The notes: generated from the letters alone by a model not told the origin. Shown: positions 1 to 11,676, counted from the stretch's first letter. The stretch is DNA of 64,000 nucleotides from Polynucleobacter sp. MWH-UH24A (GCF_018687475.1 NZ_CP061292.1:496001-560000); one strand, 5' to 3'. Numbers and translations: made by a program.

Positions 1-1
1 C

Positions 2-1660
2 GGAATCACGATTAAGGCTCAAACTGCTGCGCTCAGCTACAAGGCCAAAGATGGGAAGACCTATAACCTCAACTTGATTGATACGCCAGGGCACGTGGAT
101 TTCTCTTATGAGGTCAGCCGTTCACTCTCAGCGTGTGAAGGGGCATTATTAGTTGTCGATGCCAGCCAAGGGGTGGAGGCGCAAACGGTTGCCAACTGCT
201 ACACCGCAACCGAATTGGGTGTTGAAGTAATCCCAATCCTAAACAAAATTGATTTACCTTCTGCGGATCCAGAGTCGGCTAAGAAAGAGATTGAGGATGT
301 GATTGGGATTGATGCGACCGATGCCACCACCTGTTCCGCCAAAACAGGATTGGGTGTTGCTGATGTCTTAGAAGAAATGATCCGACGTGTACCGGCACCT
401 AAAGGTGATGCCACACAAGCTTTGCAAGCGCTCATTATTGACTCATGGTTTGATAACTATGTGGGTGTGGTGATGTTGGTCCGGGTTGTAAATGGAACCT
501 TAAAACCAAAAGACAAAATTAACTTGATGGCGACCGGCTCCACCCACTTGGTGGAGCAAGTTGGTGTTTTTACTCCTAAGTCAGTGACTCGCCCACAACT
601 TAGCGCCGGTGAGGTCGGTTTCATTATTGCTGGTATCAAAGAACTGAAGGCAGCCAAAGTGGGTGATACCGTAACCCATGCATCGGGTCAGCAGGGTCGC
701 ACCCCTGCACCACAGCCACTTCCTGGTTTTAAAGAGGTTAAGCCACAAGTGTTTGCTGGTTTGTATCCCGTGGAAGCAAATCAATACGATGCCTTGCGTG
801 AGTCTTTGGAAAAGCTCAAATTAAATGATGCTTCCTTGCAGTTTGATCCAGAGGTCTCTCAAGCCTTAGGGTTTGGATTTCGTTGCGGCTTCTTGGGTTT
901 ATTGCATATGGAAATTGTGCAAGAGCGTTTGGAGCGTCAGTTTGATATGAGCTTGATTACAACTGCACCGACGGTTGTTTATCAGGTTGAGCAGCGCGAT
1001 GGTACGAATGTGGTGGTGGATAACCCCTCCAAAATGCCTGATCCCAGCAAGATTGAAACGATCTTAGAACCAATCGTTACGGTTAATTTATACATGCCTC
1101 AAGAGTATGTAGGCTCAGTGATTACCTTGTGTACGGGTAAACGGGGCATTCAAACCAATATGACTTATTTGGGTCGTCAGGTGCAACTCACTTATGAGTT
1201 ACCGATGGCAGAAATCGTGTTGGATTTCTTTGATCGCCTGAAATCGGTATCACGAGGTTATGCCTCCATGGACTATGAGTTTAAAGAGTATCGACCAGCC
1301 GATGTGGTGAAGGTTGATATCTTAATTAATGGCGATCGGGTTGACGCCTTATCCATTATTGTGCATCGAAGTAATAGCCAATCGCGTGGCCGTGAAGTGG
1401 TTGCGAAGATGCGCGGCATTATTCCAAGACAAATGTTTGATGTGGCGATTCAAGCGGCAATTGGTAGCAATATTATTGCTAGAGAAAACGTCAAGGCTTT
1501 ACGAAAGAATGTGTTGGCGAAGTGCTATGGCGGTGACATTACCCGTAAGCGCAAATTACTGGAGAAGCAAAAAGAGGGTAAGAAGCGTATGAAACAGGTC
1601 GGAAATGTAGAAATTCCGCAAGAAGCATTTTTGGCAATTCTTCAGGTAGAAGAGAAATGA
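2..1660 (+). CDS. lepA: Elongation factor 4 (LepA), 5' end missing
   Basis: Ribosome-associated translational GTPase that back-translocates or remodels stalled ribosomes. The reading frame is open from base 2, so the gene starts before the window. About 552 residues are present against roughly 600 for the family, so about 50 N-terminal residues, including the P-loop, are missing. Visible GTPase motifs are DTPGH (G3), NKIDL (G4) and SAK (G5), followed by the EF-G-like domains and the LepA-specific basic C-terminus. The TTG at 74 lies inside the conserved NLIDTPGH segment and is not a start. The stop overlaps the lepB start (ATGA), the usual lepA-lepB arrangement, which suggests translational coupling. 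Confidence 0.97.
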   Translation, partial: GITIKAQTAALSYKAKDGKTYNLNLIDTPGHVDFSYEVSRSLSACEGALLVVDASQGVEAQTVANCYTATELGVEVIPILNKIDLPSADPESAKKEIEDVIGIDATDATTCSAKTGLGVADVLEEMIRRVPAPKGDATQALQALIIDSWFDNYVGVVMLVRVVNGTLKPKDKINLMATGSTHLVEQVGVFTPKSVTRPQLSAGEVGFIIAGIKELKAAKVGDTVTHASGQQGRTPAPQPLPGFKEVKPQVFAGLYPVEANQYDALRESLEKLKLNDASLQFDPEVSQALGFGFRCGFLGLLHMEIVQERLERQFDMSLITTAPTVVYQVEQRDGTNVVVDNPSKMPDPSKIETILEPIVTVNLYMPQEYVGSVITLCTGKRGIQTNMTYLGRQVQLTYELPMAEIVLDFFDRLKSVSRGYASMDYEFKEYRPADVVKVDILINGDRVDALSIIVHRSNSQSRGREVVAKMRGIIPRQMFDVAIQAAIGSNIIARENVKALRKNVLAKCYGGDITRKRKLLEKQKEGKKRMKQVGNVEIPQEAFLAILQVEEK

Positions 1661-2460
1661 ACTTTGCCCTCATCTTATTCATTCTGGCGATCATTACGGG
1701 CATCGCATGGGTTGCCGATAAGCTGTACTTTGCTCCGCAACGCAAAGCTGCCGGAATTGAGCGGATGCCACTTTGGCTGGAGTATTCGGCAAGTTTCTTC
1801 CCAGTTATTTTGGCCGTATTCATACTGCGCTCATTTTTGATTGAGCCCTTTAAGATTCCATCGGGATCGATGATTCCGACCTTACAGATTGGCGATTTCA
1901 TCGTGGTAAACAAATACACCTACGGTATTCGGTTGCCGGTGATTAATCAGAAAATCATTGATATCGGGGCCCCAAAGCGTGGTGATGTGGTTGTCTTTCG
2001 TTATCCCAAGGATCAGTCGGTTGATTACATCAAACGTGTGATTGCGATTCCTGGTGATGACATTCTTTATGAGGATAAAAAGGTCACCATTAACGGTAAG
2101 CTACTTCAATATACGGGTGGAGCCCCATACCTTGATCCTGAGAGCATGCGGTATGCCAAGCTTTTCCAAGAGAGTTTTCCAGCCGATCTTGGCGGTAACG
2201 CACACGAGATATTGAATGATCCCGACCGCAATACGATCTATCAAGGTGAGAGTTTTCCTGGATCGGAGAACTGCCAATACCAAGGAACAGCCTTGCGCTG
2301 TAAGGTCCCAGCAGGGCATTATTTTGTCATGGGTGATAACCGTGACAACAGTTTAGATTCCCGATTTTGGGGATTTGTGCCCGATCAGAATTTAGTAGGC
2401 CGAGCCTTTTTCATTTGGCTCAATATGGGCTCCCTAGGTCGGATTGGAAGTTTTCAGTAA
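1657..2460 (+). CDS. lepB: Signal peptidase I
   Basis: Membrane-bound serine protease that removes signal peptides from exported proteins on the periplasmic face of the inner membrane. Length is 267 residues. Two N-terminal hydrophobic segments (about 2-20 and 45-62) are followed by the SGSM box with the nucleophile Ser71, the YIKRV box with the general base Lys126, and the late GDNRDNS-DSR box. This is a Ser/Lys dyad enzyme of family S26. The start overlaps the lepA stop by four bases and the stop overlaps the rnc start by one, so lepA-lepB-rnc-era-recO reads as one transcription unit. Confidence 0.97.
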   Translation: MNFALILFILAIITGIAWVADKLYFAPQRKAAGIERMPLWLEYSASFFPVILAVFILRSFLIEPFKIPSGSMIPTLQIGDFIVVNKYTYGIRLPVINQKIIDIGAPKRGDVVVFRYPKDQSVDYIKRVIAIPGDDILYEDKKVTINGKLLQYTGGAPYLDPESMRYAKLFQESFPADLGGNAHEILNDPDRNTIYQGESFPGSENCQYQGTALRCKVPAGHYFVMGDNRDNSLDSRFWGFVPDQNLVGRAFFIWLNMGSLGRIGSFQ

Positions 2461-3251
2461 TGAATGCTCGGGCAACGCTCGATCTTGGTCCATTGCAGGA
2501 TCGTTTGGCCTATCAATTTAAAAAGCCCGAATTATTAAATCAAGCATTGACCCATCGCAGTCATAGTAAAAAGAATAATGAGCGCCTCGAGTTTTTGGGG
2601 GATTCCGTATTGAATTGTGTGGTGGCCGAGATTCTTTATGAGCGTTACGCCGACCTCGACGAGGGTGATCTATCGCGAGTACGAGCAAATCTGGTGAAAC
2701 AACAGGCACTCTATGAGATTGCTCAAGCTCTAATGCTATCGGACTATCTTAAGCTTGGCGAGGGGGAATTAAAAAGTGGCGGTTTTCGCAGGCCCTCAAT
2801 CCTAGCGGATACGCTCGAAGCAATTGCCGGTGCAATTTTTATTGATGGAGGTTTTGAGGCAGCGAAGGCAAGCTTGCGTAAACTGTACTCCACGATCTTG
2901 CAAAATGTGGATCCTAAAACCTTGGGCAAGGATGACAAAACTTTGCTGCAGGAGTATTTACAAGGCTTTCAGTTGCCCCTGCCTACATATAATGTGGTGG
3001 CTACGACTGGTGCCGCTCACAATCAGCAGTTTGAGGTCGAATGCATTATTCCCAATCTAAAAGTTAGTGTTAAGGGGGAGGGCGCATCACGACGTGCTGC
3101 AGAACAGGGCGCAGCAAAAATTGCTCTGGTCGCTGTGCAAAAAGCGTTGCCTCAAGAGTCGCGTAAACCCAAGAAGACCCGCGCTGCGAAAAAGAAAGCT
3201 GCCAAAGCCGATCCGGTTAAAGGCCAACTTCCTCTTAAATTAAAGGATTGA
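2460..3251 (+). CDS. rnc: Ribonuclease III
   Basis: Double-strand-specific endoribonuclease for rRNA processing and decay of structured RNA. It has 263 residues when started at the ATG sharing its A with the lepB TAA (TAATG). A longer in-frame extension upstream lies inside lepB and is not conserved-looking. The signature ERLEFLGDS carries Glu44 and Asp48, and a second acidic pair, Asp117 and Glu120, completes the metal site. A C-terminal double-stranded RNA-binding domain follows (about 155-228), then a Lys/Ala-rich tail longer than in E. coli. Followed directly by era, as in most proteobacteria. Confidence 0.96.
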   Translation: MNARATLDLGPLQDRLAYQFKKPELLNQALTHRSHSKKNNERLEFLGDSVLNCVVAEILYERYADLDEGDLSRVRANLVKQQALYEIAQALMLSDYLKLGEGELKSGGFRRPSILADTLEAIAGAIFIDGGFEAAKASLRKLYSTILQNVDPKTLGKDDKTLLQEYLQGFQLPLPTYNVVATTGAAHNQQFEVECIIPNLKVSVKGEGASRRAAEQGAAKIALVAVQKALPQESRKPKKTRAAKKKAAKADPVKGQLPLKLKD

Positions 3252-3252
3252 T

Positions 3253-4215
3253 GTGTTCAAGTGCGGCACGATCGCATTAGTGGGCAGGCCCAATATGGGT
3301 AAATCGACCTTATTAAATGCACTCGTAGGTCAGAAAATTAGTATTACCTCGCGCAAAGCGCAAACAACCCGCTACCGAATTGCTGGGGTACAAACGCGCG
3401 AGCACGCGCAATTTATCTTTATGGATACCCCGGGGTTTCAGACGCGGGTCATGAATACACTCAACCAAACCCTTAATCGAACGGTGACGAGCACTTTGCA
3501 CGACGTCGATGTGATCTGTTTCATTGTAGAGGCGGGTTACTGGGGTGCCGATGATGTCAAGGTTTTACGATTATTGCCAAATGACAAGCCAGTACTATTA
3601 ATTGCAAATAAGTTGGATTTATTTGCGTCGCGTTTTGATGATTCACAGGATCGTGATTTAGCACTTTTTGAGTTCATGAAAAAAATGGCACAGCCATGGG
3701 GAACGATCGCTCAGCAAACGAAGGGGTGTGAGGTAGAAAACCTAGAAAGCCCCGAACAAACTTTTGCCGAAGTTGTTCCAATGAGTGGCAAGAATAAAGA
3801 TGATATTGAACGCCTACTCGATGTGATTACGGAATACCTGCCTGAGGGGGAAGCGCGATATGAGCCCGATACACTGACCGATCGAAGTGAGCGCTTCATG
3901 GCCGCTGAGATTTTACGAGAGAAGGTATTTCGCTATACCGGTGATGAGTTACCTTACTCAAGCTCTGTGGTGATTGATCAATTTAAGCTTGATGGCACCA
4001 TGCGACGCATTGCTGCAACTATATTAGTTGATCGTGATAGTCATAAAGCGATGATTATTGGTCAGAAAGGTGAGCGGTTGAAGAAGATTTCAACCGAAGC
4101 CCGTTTGGATATGGAAGCATTATTTGGCAGTAAGGTTTTCTTAGAAACCTGGGTTAAGGTTAAACGGGGATGGGCCGATGATCTTGCTGAACTGCGTGCA
4201 CAGGGTTTGGAATAA
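3253..4215 (+). CDS. era: GTPase Era
   Basis: Essential GTPase that binds the 3' end of 16S rRNA during 30S maturation. Length is 320 residues, slightly above the roughly 300 typical; the extra residues sit between the G4 motif (NKLD) and the SGK motif. The P-loop GRPNMGKST is at 11-19, DTPG follows, and the C-terminal KH domain shows the IIGQKGE motif. The start is GTG at 3253: an in-frame stop at 3241 rules out earlier starts, and the overlapping ATG at 3251 is in another frame. The stop abuts the recO start with no gap. Confidence 0.95.
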   Translation: MFKCGTIALVGRPNMGKSTLLNALVGQKISITSRKAQTTRYRIAGVQTREHAQFIFMDTPGFQTRVMNTLNQTLNRTVTSTLHDVDVICFIVEAGYWGADDVKVLRLLPNDKPVLLIANKLDLFASRFDDSQDRDLALFEFMKKMAQPWGTIAQQTKGCEVENLESPEQTFAEVVPMSGKNKDDIERLLDVITEYLPEGEARYEPDTLTDRSERFMAAEILREKVFRYTGDELPYSSSVVIDQFKLDGTMRRIAATILVDRDSHKAMIIGQKGERLKKISTEARLDMEALFGSKVFLETWVKVKRGWADDLAELRAQGLE

Positions 4216-4950
4216 ATGGCAGGGACTCGCGTTCTGGATGAGCCGGGATTTGTTCTGCATAGCATCCCGTATAAAGAAACAAGCCTTATTTTGGATGTAT
4301 TTACTCGTACGTACGGACGGCTCGCATTAATTGCTAAAGGCGCGAAGCGGCCTCATTCGAGTTTGCGACCAGTTCTACAGCGCTTTCAGCCACTACTCAT
4401 CTCTTGGAGCGGTAAATCCGAACTTCGAACCCTCACCAAATCAGAATGGGTCGGAGGTTCCCCTGCCTTAGTTGGGGATGCGCTTTTGTGTGGTTTTTAT
4501 CTTAATGAGCTATTGGTCAAGTTTTTAGCTAGAGAGGATGCGTACGAGTCACTCTACGATCACTATGCAAATACAGTTTATGCACTTTCTCAAATCGAAT
4601 CTTCTGGAACAACTATCGAGCAAACCTTAAGACCCTTTGAGCTGACTCTTTTGCGTGAGACTGGGTATGCGGCAGCCCTTGATCATTGTGTGGAGACCCA
4701 CTCCCAACCAGCCAATGGTGAGCGATATGTGTATCAGCCTGAGAAAGGAATTCGTCCATGGCAACCCGATGATCCCTCTCATTGGCCAGTACTTGAAGGG
4801 TCGGTATTGCGAGCCATGGCGCAAGGTGACTTTTCTGGGCCTGAGACCCTTAGCCAGAGTAAGCAATTAATGCGTTTCCTACTGAGTATTCATCTGCAAG
4901 ATCAAACGCTAACCACCCGTCAGATCTTGATCGACCTAAAAAAGATCTAA
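4216..4950 (+). CDS. recO: DNA repair protein RecO
   Basis: Recombination mediator that works with RecR to load RecA on SSB-coated single-stranded DNA. Length is 244 residues, normal for the family. The N-terminal OB-fold is recognisable ([19 protein letters not shown], then the basic [13 protein letters not shown] stretch), followed by a helical C-terminal domain. It starts immediately after the era stop (TAAATG), so it is almost certainly co-translated with era. Assignment rests on the N-terminal pattern and the era-recO-pdxJ context. Confidence 0.93.
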   Translation: MAGTRVLDEPGFVLHSIPYKETSLILDVFTRTYGRLALIAKGAKRPHSSLRPVLQRFQPLLISWSGKSELRTLTKSEWVGGSPALVGDALLCGFYLNELLVKFLAREDAYESLYDHYANTVYALSQIESSGTTIEQTLRPFELTLLRETGYAAALDHCVETHSQPANGERYVYQPEKGIRPWQPDDPSHWPVLEGSVLRAMAQGDFSGPETLSQSKQLMRFLLSIHLQDQTLTTRQILIDLKKI

Positions 4951-4976
4951 TCAGGAGTAAGGCTTTAATATTAGCT

Positions 4977-5708
4977 ATGACCCCACTTGAGCTCGGAATT
5001 AATATCGATCATGTAGCAACCGTGCGCAATGCTCGAGGCACGTATTATCCTGATCCAATAGTTGCGGCACGAATTGCGGAAGAGGCAGGTGCAGATTTAA
5101 TTACCTTGCATTTGCGTGAGGATCGCCGTCATATCAAAGATGCTGATTTGTTTGCACTCAGACCACTGATTCGTACCCGTATGAACTTGGAATGTGCCAT
5201 TACACCGGAGATGCTGGGCATTGCGATTCAGGTTAAGCCGCAGGATGTGTGCTTGGTCCCCGAGAAGCGGACCGAGGTCACCACCGAAGGAGGTCTCGAT
5301 GTTTTAACCCATCGCGATCAAGTACGCTCTGCCATCGAACAACTTCACTTTGCTGGTATTCGGGTATCGCTTTTTATTGACCCGGATTCCCGCCAAATTG
5401 ATGCCGCTTGGGAAATCGGAGCCTCCGTGATCGAATTACATACTGGCGCGTACGCCGATGCCAAAGAAGATCGCCAATCGTTTGAGCTAGAGCGAATCAT
5501 AGAAGCAGCACACCATGCAAAGAATTTAGGTTTTCGGGTCAATGCAGGGCATGGTTTAAATGAGCAAAACGTTCAGCCCATTGCCAAAATCCCTGAAATC
5601 AGTGAACTCAATATTGGGCATGCCATCATTGCTGAGGCTATTTTTAAAGGTCTTCCAAATGCGATTCGGGATATGCGCAGACTCATGAATGAGGCGCGTG
5701 GACGATGA
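4977..5708 (+). CDS. pdxJ: Pyridoxine 5'-phosphate synthase
   Basis: Condenses 1-deoxy-D-xylulose 5-phosphate with 3-amino-2-oxopropyl phosphate to form pyridoxine 5'-phosphate, the last ring-forming step of DXP-dependent vitamin B6 synthesis. Length is 243 residues. The N-terminus [17 protein letters not shown] is the family hallmark, and the HLREDRRHI and GHGLN motifs of the TIM-barrel active site are present. It overlaps acpS by four bases (ATGA). The gap of 26 bases after recO contains AGGAG, too far from the ATG to be a standard ribosome-binding site. Confidence 0.97.
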   Translation: MTPLELGINIDHVATVRNARGTYYPDPIVAARIAEEAGADLITLHLREDRRHIKDADLFALRPLIRTRMNLECAITPEMLGIAIQVKPQDVCLVPEKRTEVTTEGGLDVLTHRDQVRSAIEQLHFAGIRVSLFIDPDSRQIDAAWEIGASVIELHTGAYADAKEDRQSFELERIIEAAHHAKNLGFRVNAGHGLNEQNVQPIAKIPEISELNIGHAIIAEAIFKGLPNAIRDMRRLMNEARGR

Positions 5709-6139
5709 TTATCGGAATTGGTACCGATCTCTTACAGATGGGTCGTTTGCGGGCGGCGTATGAACGCACTCAAGGGCGCTTGGCCAAGCGCGTTTTGGGA
5801 GACGATGAATATCTAGTGTTTCAGCATCGACTTGGCCGTAATTACAAACGGGGGATGGCATATTTGGCCACCCGTTTTGCTGCCAAAGAGGCCTTTTCAA
5901 AAGCAATTGGCTTAGGTATGCATATGCCAATGAGTTGGCGGTCTTTGCAAACTCTTAATGAGCCAAGTGGTAAGCCGTATACAAAATATTCAGGTGCACT
6001 ATTGCAGTTTATGGAAGATAAACAATGGCATGCGCATGTGACAGTAACTGACGAGCAAGAAATGGTGATGGCTTTTGTGGTCGTGAGTTATGGCACACCC
6101 ATTGTCACCACCTTTGATCCACAAAATTATCTAGGGTAA
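5705..6139 (+). CDS. acpS: Holo-[acyl-carrier-protein] synthase
   Basis: Transfers the 4'-phosphopantetheine arm from CoA to apo-ACP, activating fatty acid synthesis. Length is 144 residues, slightly longer than the E. coli enzyme. The magnesium-binding residues fit: Asp8 in GIGTDLL and Glu62 in [11 protein letters not shown]. The pdxJ-acpS pairing with a four-base overlap is widespread in proteobacteria. The C-terminus runs about 15 residues past the usual end, with no recognisable motif there. Confidence 0.95.
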   Translation: MIIGIGTDLLQMGRLRAAYERTQGRLAKRVLGDDEYLVFQHRLGRNYKRGMAYLATRFAAKEAFSKAIGLGMHMPMSWRSLQTLNEPSGKPYTKYSGALLQFMEDKQWHAHVTVTDEQEMVMAFVVVSYGTPIVTTFDPQNYLG

Positions 6140-6143
6140 GACC

Positions 6144-7220
6144 GTGGCAACCCAAAAAAAATCGACTCATAACCCAGGCCCCATTATTTTGGATGTTGAG
6201 GGGCTTGCCTTAAATCAACACGATATCCGAAGAATTCAGCACCCTCTGACGGGAGGTGTGATCTTATTTGGACGGAACTTCCAATCTCGTAAACAATTAA
6301 CTGCACTTACCAAGTCAATCAAACAAGTCCGCGCTGACATTCTGATTTGCATTGATCACGAGGGCGGTCGAGTACAACGTTGTAAGACGGATGGCTTTAC
6401 GCACCTACCTGCTATGCGCCGCCTGGGCGATCTATGGATGCGAACTGGACCCCAAGCAAGCTCCGCTATTACTGCGATGAAAGTAGCCACAGCAAGCGGC
6501 TATGTGCTTGCAACTGAGCTTAGAGCGTGCGGGGTTGACTTTAGTTTTACCCCAGTATTAGATCTGGATTATGGCCGTAGTGGCGTCATCGGAGATCGTT
6601 CATTCCATCGCAACCCAGAAATTGTGTATGTTTTAGCAAAATGCTTAAATGAGGGACTCCGTTTAGGTGATATGGCCAATTGCGGTAAGCACTTTCCAGG
6701 GCATGGTTGGGCTAAGGCAGATTCCCATATTGCGATTCCCAAAGATGAGCGCTCACTTAAAGCCATTGAGAGTGATGATATAAAACCCTACGAGTGGCTC
6801 GATATCAGCCTTTCATCGGTGATGCCTGCTCACGTCATTTATCCAAAGGTTGATACTTTGCCCGCAGGCTTTTCCAGCATTTGGATACAAACCATCTTAC
6901 GAAAAAAGCTAAAGTTTAATGGCGTAATTTTTAGTGATGATCTCTCCATGGAGGGAGCTAGTGTCGCTGGTGATGTGGTGCAAGGTGCTCAATTAGCACT
7001 TAGGGCAGGATGTGACGCAGTACTAATTTGTAACCGTCCCGATCTTGCTGATCGCTTACTCAATGAACTAAGCGTTACTCCAAAAAAACACACGGAGTCT
7101 TCAATGCGGCTCAAGAAATTATTTCCGAAGAGTGAATCCCAGTCCTGGGATGAATTGCAGAAAGACGCCGAGTACCTGCATGCCAAGGATTTACTAAAAA
7201 CCCTTGGCCTTATTGATTAA
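6144..7220 (+). CDS. nagZ: Beta-N-acetylhexosaminidase NagZ
   Basis: Cytoplasmic glycoside hydrolase family 3 enzyme that removes N-acetylglucosamine from anhydro-muropeptides during peptidoglycan recycling. Length is 358 residues. The KHFPGHG motif (182-188) with Asp193 and His195 is the NagZ-specific catalytic loop, and [10 protein letters not shown] carries the nucleophile Asp265. No signal peptide is visible, which fits a cytoplasmic enzyme. The start is GTG at 6144, preceded by AGGGTAAG. The stop overlaps the convergent efp stop by four bases. Confidence 0.95.
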   Translation: MATQKKSTHNPGPIILDVEGLALNQHDIRRIQHPLTGGVILFGRNFQSRKQLTALTKSIKQVRADILICIDHEGGRVQRCKTDGFTHLPAMRRLGDLWMRTGPQASSAITAMKVATASGYVLATELRACGVDFSFTPVLDLDYGRSGVIGDRSFHRNPEIVYVLAKCLNEGLRLGDMANCGKHFPGHGWAKADSHIAIPKDERSLKAIESDDIKPYEWLDISLSSVMPAHVIYPKVDTLPAGFSSIWIQTILRKKLKFNGVIFSDDLSMEGASVAGDVVQGAQLALRAGCDAVLICNRPDLADRLLNELSVTPKKHTESSMRLKKLFPKSESQSWDELQKDAEYLHAKDLLKTLGLID

Positions 7221-7777
7221 TTTGCGCGGCTACGATATTCGCCCGTACGGGTATCAATCTCAATCTTGTCTCCAGTGCTACAGAACAAGGGAACTTGAAT
7301 CTCAAAGCCAGTTGCAATTTTGGCGCTTTTAAGAACCTTACCAGAACTGGTGTCGCCTTTTACAGCTGGTTCGGTATAGGTAATCTCACGAACAACCGTG
7401 GTGGGTAATTCCACGGAAATGGCGCGGCCGTCATAGAAAACAACCTCAACCGCCATACCTTCCTCAAGATAATTCAGTGAATCACCCATATTGTCTTTCT
7501 CGACCTCGTATTGGTTGTAGTCGCCATCCATAAAGGTGTACATCGGGTCTGCAAAATAGGAGTAGGTGCATTCTTTCTTTTCAAGAATAACAACTTCAAA
7601 TTTATCGTCTGCCTTATAAACGCCCTCATTGGGAGCTGCGGTAAGTAAGTTCTTGTACTTCATTTTGACCACAGCAGAGTTGCGGCCGGAGCGGCTGTAT
7701 TCGTGTTTTTGGACCACCATGGGGTCACCATTAATCATGACAACATTACCCACGCGGAGTTCTTGAGCGATTTTCAT
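7217..7777 (-). CDS. efp: Elongation factor P
   Basis: Relieves ribosome stalling at polyproline stretches. Length is 186 residues, with the three beta-barrel domains of the family. The modified residue at the tip of domain I is Arg32 (SGRNS), not lysine. Known biology of the Arg32 type: it is mono-rhamnosylated by EarP from dTDP-rhamnose, and the EarP gene lies directly upstream. This neighbourhood and the arginine agree, so rhamnosylation here is a strong inference. The dTDP-rhamnose pathway is not in the window. Gap to earP is 79 bases, so efp may also have its own promoter. Confidence 0.97.
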   Translation of the reverse strand: MKIAQELRVGNVVMINGDPMVVQKHEYSRSGRNSAVVKMKYKNLLTAAPNEGVYKADDKFEVVILEKKECTYSYFADPMYTFMDGDYNQYEVEKDNMGDSLNYLEEGMAVEVVFYDGRAISVELPTTVVREITYTEPAVKGDTSSGKVLKSAKIATGFEIQVPLFCSTGDKIEIDTRTGEYRSRAN

Positions 7778-7856
7778 AATAATTCCTGATATTGACGGAT
7801 AGTAGGCCCCATTTGGACCAATTGATTCAAACCCAGCATTTTAACTGGTTAATGAT

Positions 7857-8900
7857 TTAACTGACAAACTTCACCAATCTGCCCACCAAGCCACCATCGG
7901 ATTGTCGGTCAATTAAAGCGCTTTGCCAGTGTTTTGCGTGTTCTGTCCATGCCGGTAGATTGTTCCACCAGTCTTGGGCGCTCTGCCAATCCATTGCTTC
8001 TGTAATCAGGTCCTGCAGTTGTGGCGTAACACCCTCGAGATAAAGATCTAAAAAAGCCTTGAGCTTCGTATGATGAGCTCCATCATCCTGGGGATAGATA
8101 TTCCAAATGAAGGGTTTCCCGGCCAACTGTGCTCGAATAAACGAATCTTCCCCACGTACTATATTGAAGTCACAATGTGCCAAGAGCCAGTCGTAATCAT
8201 CTTGAGGTATGAATGGCATCGAGATGAGATTTAAATTGAGCCATTGGTGATGTTGTAGGTTAAGTAATTGGGCATTACCAAATGCCAAAAAAATATCAAA
8301 GGATTCTTGCAGTTGATTGAGATTCGCGAGCCATTCTTTAATCGGCGCCCCTGGATAGGAAAAAATACTAATCTTTTTTGAGTGGGGGCGAGACTGTTCC
8401 CAAATTACCTTTAGGCTTTTTGGGCAGTGTTCCGGATCATGCTTTGGAATCGGATCAAGCAGCAGGCCTCCAGTATTGGCTTGGAATCCTGGGAAGAAAA
8501 AGTATTTTTGTAGGCCATGCGTATTTGGGGATGCTTTGCCATGAAAATCGGCAACCCATGGCTCTGCGCTTAAATATTCAAGGTGAATAAGGATGGGCTT
8601 ATGCGGTGCAACCAAGATTGTATTGAGATAGCGAGTAGGCAGTTCACATGAAAACGCTTGGATCACAACATCGGGTAGCTCTGGTGGATGGCGAGCATTT
8701 TGATAACTGGCTTCCCAGGGAAGGATCTCGATGCCTTTGAGATGGGATTGCCCCATTGTGATTAGCTGTAAGGTAGGCAAATCATCGCAAAATAGGCGTA
8801 TATTTTGATCATATTGAGTTGCCAATGATCGCGCTAGACGCCAACAAATACCAGCATCACCATAGTTATCGATAATTTGGCAGAAAATATCCCAACGCAT
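7857..8900 (-). CDS. earP: EF-P arginine rhamnosyltransferase EarP
   Basis: Inverting glycosyltransferase that attaches rhamnose to Arg32 of EF-P. It has 347 residues when started at the ATG on the minus strand at 8900, giving the family N-terminus [20 protein letters not shown]. The frame is open for another 38 codons upstream, but these lie inside uvrC and resemble nothing. The C-terminal half carries the [23 protein letters not shown] region, typical of the nucleotide-sugar-binding domain. Its start codon shares two bases with the uvrC start on the opposite strand. It is likely co-transcribed with efp. Confidence 0.94.
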   Translation of the reverse strand: MRWDIFCQIIDNYGDAGICWRLARSLATQYDQNIRLFCDDLPTLQLITMGQSHLKGIEILPWEASYQNARHPPELPDVVIQAFSCELPTRYLNTILVAPHKPILIHLEYLSAEPWVADFHGKASPNTHGLQKYFFFPGFQANTGGLLLDPIPKHDPEHCPKSLKVIWEQSRPHSKKISIFSYPGAPIKEWLANLNQLQESFDIFLAFGNAQLLNLQHHQWLNLNLISMPFIPQDDYDWLLAHCDFNIVRGEDSFIRAQLAGKPFIWNIYPQDDGAHHTKLKAFLDLYLEGVTPQLQDLITEAMDWQSAQDWWNNLPAWTEHAKHWQSALIDRQSDGGLVGRLVKFVS

Positions 8901-10779
8901 GAGTAATTTACTTCCTGAATCCTTAAGTAAAGATTTAAAGGGACTCCCTGGGCTGCCAGGTGTGTATCGCTTTTTTGATGAATCAGGGCATATCTTATAT
9001 GTTGGGAAAGCCAAGGATCTTAAACGGCGAGTCTCAAGCTATTTTCAGAAAAAAAACCATTCCCCCCGAATTGAGCGGATGGTCAAGCGCATTATCCGTT
9101 TTGAAATCACCATTACACGTACCGAAACCGAGGCCTTGATTCTTGAAAATAATCTGATTAAAGAATACAACCCGCCGTTCAATATTCTATTTAGGGATGA
9201 CAAATCCTATCCGTATCTCATGCTAACAGGGCATGATTTTCCTCGTTTGGCCTCGTATCGCGGCAAGGTTGATCGTCGTCATCGCTACTTTGGGCCCTTC
9301 CCAAATTCATGGGCAGTTCGTAATAGTGTTCAAATTTTGCAAAAAGTCTTTCGTCTTCGAACCTGTGAGGACACAGTATTTCGTAATCGTAGTCGTCCCT
9401 GTCTCTTGCATCAAATTCATCGTTGTAGCGCACCGTGCGTCGGTAAATTGAGTAAGGAGCAATATGCTTTGGATGTTGGTCAAGCATTGCGCTTTTTAGA
9501 GGGTAACCATCAAGTTGTCCTCGCTGAATTAGAAAAAGAGATGGAAAAATACAGTACGGCCATGGAGTTTGAGATGGCTGCTGTAATTCGTGACCGAATT
9601 GCTGATCTATCCAACATTCTTCAGCAGCAGGCGATGGATACCGTGGCTGAGGGGGAGGGTGATGTCGATATTTTGGCGGCTGCCGAAATCGATGGCCAAA
9701 TTTGTGTCAATTTAGCCATGGTTCGTGGTGGACGGCACTTAGGGGATCGCGCATATTTTTCCAAGAGCATTAGAGCTTCTGCGGATGAGCCAATTGATTT
9801 GCAAAATATTCTTGAGACATTTATTCAGCAACACTATTTATCGACAGACTCGTCTTCTGAGCTGGCTGTGATCACACCCCCCGTGATGATTACGAACGTG
9901 CCATTAAAGGGTGAGCGTGCCGAGGTGATCTGTCAAGCACTGCTAGATCGCTCAGCTCGACCCATTTCGTTTCTATACCAACCGCAGGGTCAGCGCAAAC
10001 ATTGGTTAGCAATGGCTGAAGGTAACGCCAAGATCGCCCTACTGCGTCGCATTGCCGAAGCGGGGGGACAGCTTGCGCGAGTAAGAGCTCTTACGGATGT
10101 GCTTGGTATTGATTTAGAACAACTTGATCAATTACGTATTGAATGCTTTGATATTAGTCACACATCGGGAGAAGCCACCCAAGCATCGTGTGTTGTGTTT
10201 GCCAAAAATGAATTACAGGCAAGTGAGTATCGACGTTTCAATATCACTGGAATTACAGCGGGAGACGATTACGCAGCAATGCAGCAAGTATTACAACGCC
10301 GCTACGCACACTTTCAGGAAATCCCGGTTGATAAAGTGCCGCAGCTTGTCTTGATTGATGGTGGCAAGGGTCAGGTTGAAGTGGCTAGGAAGGTCTTTAG
10401 TGAACTTGGAATTGATATTGGGCTGATTGTGGGTGTCGCCAAAGGTGAAGATCGTAAGATTGGCTTGGAGACTCTGATCTTCGCTGATGAGCGTGAGCCG
10501 ATTCGATTGGGTTTGGATAGTCAGGCACTCATGCTAATTGCTCAGATTCGAGACGAGGCGCATCGTTTTGCGATTACTGGAATGCGTGCGAAGCGTGCAA
10601 AGGCAAGAACTGTTTCTAGGCTTGAGGAGATGGAGGGGATTGGGGCGAAGCGTCGACAAAAACTGTTGGCGCGCTTTGGTGGGCTGCGTGGCGTTGCGAA
10701 TGCGACGGTTGAAGAATTAGCCAGCGTTGATGGAATTTCTCAAACCTTGGCTGAGCAAATTTACCGACAGCTCCATTGA
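8899..10779 (+). CDS. uvrC: Excinuclease ABC subunit C
   Basis: Makes both incisions in UvrABC nucleotide excision repair. Length is 626 residues. Domains in order: GIY-YIG nuclease (about 18-95, with GVYRFF and [11 protein letters not shown]), a Cys-containing region ([13 protein letters not shown]), the UVR motif that contacts UvrB (about 210-245), the RNase H-like endonuclease domain ([21 protein letters not shown]), and a C-terminal tandem helix-hairpin-helix. The start at 8899 gives the normal N-terminus. No 5' room exists between it and earP, so its promoter must lie inside earP. The pgsA gene follows after 30 bases. Confidence 0.97.
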   Translation: MSNLLPESLSKDLKGLPGLPGVYRFFDESGHILYVGKAKDLKRRVSSYFQKKNHSPRIERMVKRIIRFEITITRTETEALILENNLIKEYNPPFNILFRDDKSYPYLMLTGHDFPRLASYRGKVDRRHRYFGPFPNSWAVRNSVQILQKVFRLRTCEDTVFRNRSRPCLLHQIHRCSAPCVGKLSKEQYALDVGQALRFLEGNHQVVLAELEKEMEKYSTAMEFEMAAVIRDRIADLSNILQQQAMDTVAEGEGDVDILAAAEIDGQICVNLAMVRGGRHLGDRAYFSKSIRASADEPIDLQNILETFIQQHYLSTDSSSELAVITPPVMITNVPLKGERAEVICQALLDRSARPISFLYQPQGQRKHWLAMAEGNAKIALLRRIAEAGGQLARVRALTDVLGIDLEQLDQLRIECFDISHTSGEATQASCVVFAKNELQASEYRRFNITGITAGDDYAAMQQVLQRRYAHFQEIPVDKVPQLVLIDGGKGQVEVARKVFSELGIDIGLIVGVAKGEDRKIGLETLIFADEREPIRLGLDSQALMLIAQIRDEAHRFAITGMRAKRAKARTVSRLEEMEGIGAKRRQKLLARFGGLRGVANATVEELASVDGISQTLAEQIYRQLH

Positions 10780-10809
10780 TGGATCAATTAAATCGTTTAT
10801 TCTCCAAAA

Positions 10810-11379
10810 ATGCCATTTAACTTGCCCATTGCCTTGACCTGGTTGCGGGTTGCAGCCATCCCATTATTGGTAGGCATTTTCTATTTACCCAATGATTGGT
10901 TATCGTTGACCGAGAAAAATATACTTTCTACTGGACTTTTTGTTTTTGCGGCGATTACCGATTGGTTAGATGGATTTTTGGCGCGACGCATGAACCAAGA
11001 GTCGGCTTTCGGGCAGTTTTTAGATCCCGTAGCCGACAAGTTAATTGTGGCGGCTGCCTTACTCGTATTACTGAATTTGGATCGGGTTCAGGCCTGGGTA
11101 GCGTTGGTCATCATTGGGCGTGAGATCACAATTTCTGCGTTGCGGGAGTGGATGGCTCAAGTCGGCGCCTCGCGCAGCGTTGCGGTGCACATGGTCGGTA
11201 AGTTAAAAACCACGGCCCAGTTAATCGCGATCCCATTCTTGCTATTTAATGGTCAAATTTTGGGAATGCATAGTTCCCTTTTAGGGACTTGGCTAATTTG
11301 GATTGCTGCCTTTTTAACGCTCTGGTCAATGTTTTACTACCTACAAAAGGCGTTACCACAACTCACCAATAAGCCGTAA
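10810..11379 (+). CDS. pgsA: CDP-diacylglycerol--glycerol-3-phosphate 3-phosphatidyltransferase
   Basis: Inner-membrane enzyme committing CDP-diacylglycerol to phosphatidylglycerol synthesis. Length is 189 residues with several hydrophobic helices. The CDP-alcohol phosphotransferase signature (DG-AR-G-D-D) is visible in DWLDGFLARRMNQESAFG and the following FLDPVADKL. The uvrC-pgsA order is common in proteobacteria, and two tRNA genes follow. Short N-terminal membrane segment MPFNLPIALTWLRVAAIPL fits the family start. Confidence 0.95.
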   Translation: MPFNLPIALTWLRVAAIPLLVGIFYLPNDWLSLTEKNILSTGLFVFAAITDWLDGFLARRMNQESAFGQFLDPVADKLIVAAALLVLLNLDRVQAWVALVIIGREITISALREWMAQVGASRSVAVHMVGKLKTTAQLIAIPFLLFNGQILGMHSSLLGTWLIWIAAFLTLWSMFYYLQKALPQLTNKP

Positions 11380-11444
11380 TACCAAGAAATTTTGCTCATT
11401 GGGGCCTAATCCCTGAATCTTTGCTAAACTGTCGATCCTGTAAT

Positions 11445-11520
11445 GCGGGAATAGCTCAGTTGGTAGAGCGCAACCTTGCCAAGGTTGAGGTCGCGAGTTC
11501 GAGCCTCGTTTCCCGCTCCA
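11445..11520 (+). tRNA. tRNA-Gly (GCC)
   Basis: A 76-nt cloverleaf with acceptor stem GCGGGAA/TTCCCGC, D-arm AGCTCAGTTGGTAGAGC, anticodon loop with GCC, and T-arm GAGTTCGAGCCTC. The CCA end is encoded. An intrinsic terminator follows at 11528. Confidence 0.97.
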
Positions 11521-11527
11521 TTCATTG

Positions 11528-11559
11528 ATGGGAAGCCCCAAAAGCTTCCCATTTTGTTT
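11528..11559 (+). terminator. Intrinsic terminator after tRNA-Gly
   Basis: Perfect 9-bp stem ATGGGAAGC / GCTTCCCAT around a 7-nt loop, followed by TTTTGTTT. It sits between the two tRNA genes, so tRNA-Cys would need its own promoter or readthrough. Confidence 0.8.
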
Positions 11560-11592
11560 GAGTTGAAGTTTGGTGCATTCCAAATCAACTAG

Positions 11593-11666
11593 GGCGCGTT
11601 GGCCGAGTGGTTAGGCAGGAGCCTGCAAAGCTTCGTACGGGGGTTCGATTCCCTCACGCGCCTCCA
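11593..11666 (+). tRNA. tRNA-Cys (GCA)
   Basis: A 74-nt cloverleaf with acceptor stem GGCGCGT/ACGCGCC, D-arm GGCCGAGTGGTTAGGC, anticodon GCA in the loop CTGCAAA, T-arm GGGGGTTCGATTCCC, discriminator T and an encoded CCA. Confidence 0.96.
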
Positions 11667-11676
11667 CCCAATGTTC

